From assembly GCA_033964015.1 (NCBI GenBank), contig CM066917.1, positions 29,587,951 through 29,651,950 of the forward strand: a DNA stretch of 64,000 nucleotides. Reading direction: 5' to 3'. The translations under genes were made by a program, and so were the position numbers. The notes beneath the pieces were generated by a model. It was not told the DNA's origin and searched no databases. It saw nothing but the letters and a program-made list of their open reading frames with translations. Shown in pieces: positions 58,516 through 64,000 of the stretch (position 1 is the first letter of the stretch; each line of letters begins with the position of its first letter). The stretch is from Scolanthus callimorphus. Lineage: Eukaryota; Cnidaria; Anthozoa; Actiniaria; Edwardsiidae.

Positions 58516-60028
58516 CAATTGTGAAGACAGAACTATGATCTTACATCAGTCAGCATCAATCACCGGTAAGAGATCTTCAACGAGCTACTGCCCTCCATTT
58601 ATGGGATTTGACAGTGATAACGGGCTGCGCGAACTGTAGATTTCAGATATCGAGTGACTACTAAGTTCGATTACACTGCGCGTGATTGTGGAACTGGCTT
58701 ATAGTCGTGGGTTATGCAGATTGTTGGGTTCCTAGAGGCGCCATTTCCTTATTGTGAACTGCGTATTTCACCAGTAAAATTCAAGGTTGGATACAACGGA
58801 GATTTTATTAACAACATGAAGTCCATTGACTTTGGCTTGACCTGCGCAAGGATTTTAATAGACATATAACAGTATACACTACAGAAGCCAACACAAAATA
58901 TGTTATGGGTGGCTTGCACGCTGCGATTTTGTCGGGCCGATTTCTTGTAAGCTTAATTCGGCGTCGGCTCGAGTCTCAACGGAACACACTTTGTTTTCCT
59001 GCCGCGCCCGATTTTCATTCGGACAAATGAAACAATTCGCGGCTCAAAAAATAGTTGGGCCGACAAATCGCACGGTGTAAATCAACCATCAGCCAGGAAA
59101 AACAAAGAGGCAATTTTATATTGCACTATTTATTGTACAAACTTTGCGCCTAATTTCCTTTCAGTTGCAAACAGTGCAAATAACTGTTATGTATTTCAAG
59201 GCTCCGAATTCCTTAGAAGTGTACATAGCTTTACAAAACCTCACTCGAGAGGAAACCTGTGTAAGACTTTGTCCAATAATGAAAATGACATGTCATGAAG
59301 TGAAGTGAAGTAATTCTATGCTTAGTGTATTGATTAGCCAATGAATGGCCTGTACCTGTACCTATTACCAGCCTTCACGCTTTTCTTGTTTACATGCAAA
59401 GCGTACATAATTCTAGTTTGTCACTAGACTGAAACTGAACGACTCTGTGTTCGCAAAGTGTTGCGTAGCGATGATTGCACCTGTGAAAAAGAAAATATGA
59501 TAAATGATATATGATCATATGTACTTTACGATCAAGTGCTCTTATGTGCTTTCATTTTCTGATATATTCCATGACGTATGACATATAATATAATATATTT
59601 TATATATTATATATCACGATATATGACTGATAAATGATATATGATCATGTGTGATCATATGACCATACGTGCTTCCATATTCTGTATAACTCCTTGTCAA
59701 GGCGAAGCCACATCGCCATCGGGGAAAATTTTTTAAGGGAATGGGATAACCTTGAGATTCCATCTTTCTCTCATGATCGGCTATCAGTTTGGAATATTGT
59801 TTTCCATCAAGACAGCTCATGTTCGACCGGGGCCTTCAAATTCGACTGCGAAGGAAACGTGATAGTTCTTACCTCTCGATTTGTAGCAAAATTAAAGAAA
59901 AATATGAAAGCTCCCTATAAAGGAAAGAATTCAAGAGAATCACATGATGTGCGTCAGGTAACTAGCAACAGCGGCGGTTGATAAATAATTTCGGGCGATA
60001 ATGAATATTTATTTTGCCCAGTCTTCAT
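58516..60028. other. Gene-free stretch with ATATGATC palindromes
   Basis: Two copies of ATAAATGATATATGATCAT occur (near 59497 and 59631) around an AT-only tract at 59580-59625, which forms a strongly self-complementary zone. No exon or clear polyadenylation signal for NFS1 is seen. Confidence 0.5.
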
Positions 60029-60236
60029 TCTCGTACCCAGACGTACTCGTCACAGCTCTGGTGACAGCCAGACGCATGCGCGATTTGATACAGAGCAGTT
60101 TAGAGAAACAACTTTCTGCTCGTGCCCCAATGTTGAAAATCAGTCAATCAGCGAAGGTCCTCAAATGGATGTCCCCAGTCCCCAGAGCATCCCATGCGAG
60201 CAGACGAGCCGGGGAGCTCTGGGTACTAGAATGCTG
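60029..60236. repeat. MITE family member (copy 2)
   Basis: The ends ATTCTCGTACCCAGACG and TCTGGGTACTAGAAT enclose GCATGCGCGATTTGATACAG and AGAAACAACTTTCTGCTCG. It is the reverse-oriented, uninterrupted relative of 8690-8962. Confidence 0.75.
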
Positions 60237-60759
60237 ATAGGCTGAAACGTTGCGCGTGCGCACATATAACCAGCTTTATCTCGCTTTAAAAAAACCTTTT
60301 CTGGCTAAATAACACTAATATTGGTTTGCTAGTCCCCTTTACAACCTACGCCTTTAACCTTTACGCTGTACAACGCATTACATGATTTACAAATATAACA
60401 ATAGTCAATAAACAAATATGATAAAAATTGATAAATAAAACAAACAATAAGTAGAAGAATTAGAATGAAATAATATCAAATTTTAAAAAATGTATTAAAA
60501 CTATTTATAATATAGCTACGCTATAACGCGCGCTCTGATTGGTCCAAATCTATGCTCTATTTCACCGATACAGTAATGGTCCTTCCCCGCTATATCATAA
60601 AAGCATTTTGCGGCTCGTGATTTACAACGTTTTCGTTCTCTCCCAACATCATGCGTGCTCTATTGCGCCGATAAAGTCATAGAAAGTTGTGCTCTAATAA
60701 AAAAATTGTACCCCCGCTATCGAGGAACTCCAAATTTTCAGAAAAAAGCTCTACCCCTG

Positions 60760-61045
60760 TGGAAATTCCAGACTTCTGTACAACCCCTGTGGAAATTTGA
60801 AGCAACCCCTGTGGAAATTCCTCATTCTCTTGTGGGCCTGTGGAAATTCCACAGTTGCAAATGAATACCCTGTGGAAATTCCAGGGTAAAATGGATGGCC
60901 CTGTGGAAATTCCAGGGTCAAAATCACGGACCCCGTGGAAATTCCAGGGTCAAAATCGCGGACCCCGTGGAAATTCCAGGGTCAAAATAAACAAATCCTT
61001 TGGAAATTCGAGGGCAAAACACAGCGACGCTGTGGAATTTCCAGG
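60760..61045. repeat. ~36-bp minisatellite with TGGAAATTCCAGGG core
   Basis: About nine units carry CC(T/C)GTGGAAATTCCAGGG with spacers such as TCAAAATCGCGGA. The last units diverge and change orientation (GTGGAATTTCCAGG). The core GGAAATTCC is palindromic and close to the NF-kappaB consensus. Confidence 0.85.
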
Positions 61046-61410
61046 TTCCTCGATAGGGGGTGGTACAAATTTTTTTTGGAACAGCCCAATGCTTAAATAA
61101 AAACTGAAATTTATTGCCACTCGAAACAAAATATATGCCCCCCCGCGCGCTCTAAGAACCAATTAGAATGCAGAATTCGTTACCGTGTCCTCTAGAAAAC
61201 AAAATGAAACACATTACTTTGCGCCACCTTGTAATATCCTCTATAGGTCTGGTGTCATCAAATGATTGTAGTAGTAGTGCTTACCTGAAGTGTATTCAGA
61301 ATTGCGAAAATGTATTGGAATGCAATGGTGTGAGAGTTGACGCTAATAACGCCGAACACCCAAGTCACCCCCAGCAACGGGAGAAGGATAGCAACACCTT
61401 TAGCAGCGGC

Positions 61411-61600
61411 TCTGTAAACAAAGTGTTATGTGTAAAGCAACAATGTCATCTGTGTAATGCAGGGTATGTCGGGTACACCAAGGGGATATCTACACGAGCG
61501 AGTTGACGGCCACAAACAGAAATGGTCATCTGCTTGCTTGCCAAGTGCTAAACAAATTCGCTTGTCTCATTTAAAAGGATGTTATTTATTCGCAAGTGTA
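61411..61600 (+). pseudogene. Penelope-like element GIY-YIG endonuclease relic
   Basis: The plus frame reads VLCVKQQCHLCNAGYVGYTK, then a one-base shift near 61482-61490, then YLHERVDGHKQKWSSACL. C-x2-C...YVGYT...LHERV..HK is the GIY-YIG endonuclease region found at the C-terminus of Penelope-like retroelements. Only this piece survives, without reverse transcriptase, so it is a dead fragment. Confidence 0.6.
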
Positions 61601-62430
61601 GCCCAATCTGAACGTACAAAACGCGAAAAACGGACACAAATATAAAGCTTTTTGTGAAGTGTCTGTATTTTGATGGTAAAGAAAAATGGCGACGAAGCAA
61701 TGCATTATGGGAAGGGTGCGTCTCCTTTAAGCATCATCTGTACTTCATTTCGTTTTTCATTGAGTTTTATTCGCTCTACACATCCATAGTCCCTCACCTT
61801 AACCGGCAGCTGGGCTGTTTCTTTCCTTTGATTGGATCATTATGTAGAGTCATCATTACGTGGAGAACTCTTACCATGATAAACGTATTTATCTGACGAA
61901 AAAAGAGTTACAAAAATTGTGCAAAACAGTAATCATTAGGGTCACTCTAGCTAGCTTATAAGATAAAGAGCCCCAGTCAGCAGCCATTTTGTCAGCCTAG
62001 TCAGAGAAAAAATATTTCCATCGGCTGATTTACATATACTAGTCATACAATGCTTTCGAGTGGTCAAGTGACAGGTGGCTTGACTCCGTGACGTTGATCA
62101 AACGCGGAGGTAGGAAGTGCTAGCGTACTCTACCGTAGCGGATGGGAATTAGGCTACAGGAAACAGAGATTATTATACCCGAGATATACTCGAATTAAAG
62201 TGGAACCTAAAGAAACCCCCTTCCCCACAATCAATGATGGTAGCGCGGTTTTCAACCGCATTGATTGGAGGAGAGGGGAGGGACACAGTCTTCGTATCCT
62301 GTGTAAAACAAAATTTAAGCTTACCAGTAATATTATTAGCACGGGACCGATAAACACCCATCGGAATCCCTTCTCTAGTGATAACCAACACCTGGCAAAT
62401 AAACGTCATGGAATGAACCAATTAACAGTC
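61601..62430. other. Gene-free stretch
   Basis: No exon or defined repeat is recognised here. Confidence 0.45.
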
Positions 62431-62435
62431 ATTGA

Positions 62436-62890
62436 TTGGTCGACTGATTGAGTGAATAACTGACTGACTGACAGATAGACCAACAGATCGAGTGAATGAC
62501 TGACAGATAGACCAACAGATCGAGTGAATGACTGACAGATAGACCAACAGATCGAGTGAATGACTGACAGATAGACCAACAGATCGAGTGCATGACTGAC
62601 TCTGTGGGTGACTAACTGACTGACAGATAGACCAACAGATCGAGTGAATGACTGACAGATAGACAGACAAGCAGACCAACTGACTCTGTGGGTGACTAAC
62701 CGACTGACTGATAGACAAACCGACCAAGTGAATAACAGACCGACTGACTGATTGACAAACTGAATGACTAAATGACTGAATCATGGACCGTTTGATTGAC
62801 AGTCTGTCTGACTGATTGACAGACCGACGAACTGAATGACAGACTGACAAACTGAAAGACTGGCTTAGGGATGGACCAACTGAGTGATTT
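62436..62890. repeat. ~32-bp minisatellite (GACTGACAGATAGACCAACA)
   Basis: The left part has six or more close copies of AGATAGACCAACAGATCGAG plus TGAATGACTGAC. The right part decays into GACTGACTGA-type four-base repeats. The minus-strand Ser/Val/Cys-rich reading frame is repeat translation. It adjoins the poly-G-ended element directly. Confidence 0.92.
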
Positions 62891-62903
62891 ACTATCTGAC
62901 TGA

Positions 62904-63281
62904 CCCCCCGGAGGGGGACTCCCATATTTTTGGGGCGGGGGTGCTCGTCGTACCTTTTAGGGTTTAAAATCAGGCCTCTGGTACCTTTTAGGGGGTAAAA
63001 TTTGAAAACTGGCAATTTTTTCTAGATAGGTACCTGTTAGAGGTCCGTTCTCGCAAATCAAGCAAATCACACTTGTTGGTAGCCTGAATTTCAGACGTAT
63101 TTCCCTCGTAAAAAAATACGAGAGAAAATTACGAGGGAAAATACGTCTTGTTGGTACCTTTTAGGGGTCAAAATCAACTAAGCTACGCCATTTTAGGTAC
63201 CCTTTAGGGGTAAAATCGAAAGCTCCCGACGAGCACCCCCGCCCCAAAAATATGGGAATCCCCCCCCCCCCTCCCCCGGGG
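62904..63281. mobile_element. Poly-G-ended inverted-repeat element (second good copy)
   Basis: The left end CCCCCCGGAGGGGGACTCCC, ATATTTTTGGGGCGGGGGTG and CTCGTCG is mirrored at the right by CGACGAGCACCCCCGCCCC, ATATGGGAATC and a C-run. The interior has TACCTTTTAGGGGTAAAATC-type repeats in both orientations and a hairpin TACGAGAGAAAATTACGAGG. Same family as 42555-42972. No clear target duplication is seen. Confidence 0.8.
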
Positions 63282-63324
63282 ACTTACCTGCCGACATACA
63301 TAACAAATTACCAACATACATTCC

Positions 63325-63582
63325 ATAGAGCGGTTTTCACATGACTGTCGTGAAAACAATTGCAATTGAGCAATCACTAGCCAATCAGAATCGAGAGAAA
63401 TCACCACTTGCTCCTAAATGGCTTTTTTCTCAGCCAATCGCAAGCCGAACCAATTACTAAGTAATTACACAATTGTATTTACTACAGAATTTGATTGGCT
63501 GAGAAAAACGAGTAGCCAATGAGAACGCAAAGGAATCGCAATTACATAATAAGTCTTGACATTCATGTGAAATCCGCTCTAT
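63325..63582. repeat. MITE-like palindrome, 258 bp
   Basis: The ends ATAGAGCGGTTTTCACATGA and TCATGTGAAATCCGCTCTAT are inverted with few mismatches. The interior has several CCAATCA/TGATTGG pairs. A similar end (GCGAAAACCACTCTA) occurs at about 26686-26700. The repeated CCAAT boxes belong to the element, not to a host promoter. Confidence 0.85.
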
Positions 63583-63859
63583 CATCATGTTTACAATCCT
63601 TACCCTATTTCAGAACCATAACCGTTGTGATTTGCTGCTGACGATATCCCTACTATTACTATTGGTAAACCTGTAGGTATGGAAAAAAAGATAAATATAC
63701 GGACAACTTTATAAGAGCTTATTGGACAAGCTGCTTGGATTGAAAGAAAGGGGAAGTCCGCAAACAAAACGGGATTTTATGGGAAGGGAAGATTCAAAGG
63801 GCTGTTTTAAAAGCAACGTCCTTTTTGGCTGGTTTTTGTTATTGTTATTGTGTACTCAC

Positions 63860-64000
63860 CCCATCCAAAGCCAAAGTAGTAAACTTGCTTTAAATGCTTG
63901 GTCTCATATGCAATGACGATTTTTATATACAAGTGTACGCCCTCCACTAACATCCAAGAGAAAGCCGCCGTGTAGAAGTAGTGTAAGACTATAGCCACGA
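63860..64000 (-). CDS. Family-B (adhesion-type) GPCR, exon covering TM3-TM4 start (partial)
   Basis: The minus strand reads VAIVLHYFYTAAFSWMLVEG, then VHLYIKIV...YYFGFGWG, and then a GTGAG donor at 63859. The LHYFYTAAFSWMLVEGVHLY pattern is the TM3 signature of secretin/adhesion receptors, and GWG opens TM4. The exon is cut by the window's right edge. The gene continues in both directions: N-terminal exons lie beyond 64000, and the following exon, leftward on this strand, was not found in the window. Which adhesion subfamily it belongs to cannot be told from 47 residues. Confidence 0.8.

Noticed and set aside
59690..59985. A 95-codon plus-strand open frame
   Set aside because: No recognisable domain, splice context or polyadenylation signal; the antisense strand is equally open.
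62422..63015. A 197-codon minus-strand open frame with Ser/Val/Cys repeats
   Set aside because: It runs through the ~32-bp minisatellite into the end of a palindromic element, and its periodicity equals that of the DNA repeat.

Overview
The window is nuclear DNA of an animal: genes are split by GT-AG introns, intergenic DNA is AT-rich, and roughly half of the sequence is transposon-derived. The palindromic miniature elements, a tRNA-headed SINE with a MetaSINE-like centre and the poly-G-ended elements look like those I know from anthozoan cnidarians (coral or sea anemone). The phylum call rests on that recognition and on gene structure, not on a search.

Layout. (1) 1-6.3 kb is mostly gene-free, with two or three miniature palindromes. 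(2) 6.3-8.6 kb, minus strand: the first three coding exons of a cytochrome-b5-domain gene, best read as fatty acid 2-hydroxylase (FA2H). Its first intron holds a 1.65-kb near-perfect palindrome between TTAA repeats. (3) 9.0-13.6 kb: two ~130-bp-unit tandem arrays flank a small gene for a secreted peptide. Its 190-bp promoter and first exon recur unchanged 2.45 kb downstream without the coding exon. (4) 15.8-38.7 kb, minus strand: two tandem SLC16-type monocarboxylate-transporter paralogues (MCT-B 15838-30080, MCT-A 32219-38712) with the same four-exon, phase 1-0-1 structure and long cytoplasmic tails. MCT-B intron 2 holds a 7.7-kb composite element with a 7-bp target duplication, duplicated ends and about 18 copies of a ~150-bp repeat. 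(5) 41.6-58.5 kb, plus strand: a 15-exon NFS1 mitochondrial cysteine desulfurase gene. Its introns contain a 3.1-kb TTAA-flanked inverted-repeat element, a nested hAT-like/foldback pair and a decayed LINE. (6) 58.5-63.6 kb: minisatellites, a Penelope-like endonuclease relic and palindromic elements. (7) The right edge cuts an exon of a family-B/adhesion GPCR on the minus strand.

The genes do not form a pathway; they are ordinary housekeeping, membrane and secretory genes in a repeat-rich region. MCT-A and MCT-B are clear tandem duplicates. MCT-A has four single-base deletions and NFS1 has four single-base indels, all in or beside homopolymers or doublets, whereas MCT-B and the FA2H exons have none. 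Because NFS1 is normally indispensable, I read most of these as homopolymer errors in the assembly rather than gene death. They matter for anyone translating this sequence.

The most unusual structures are the 7.7-kb composite element, the class of long TTAA-flanked palindromes, and the duplicated orphan promoter.
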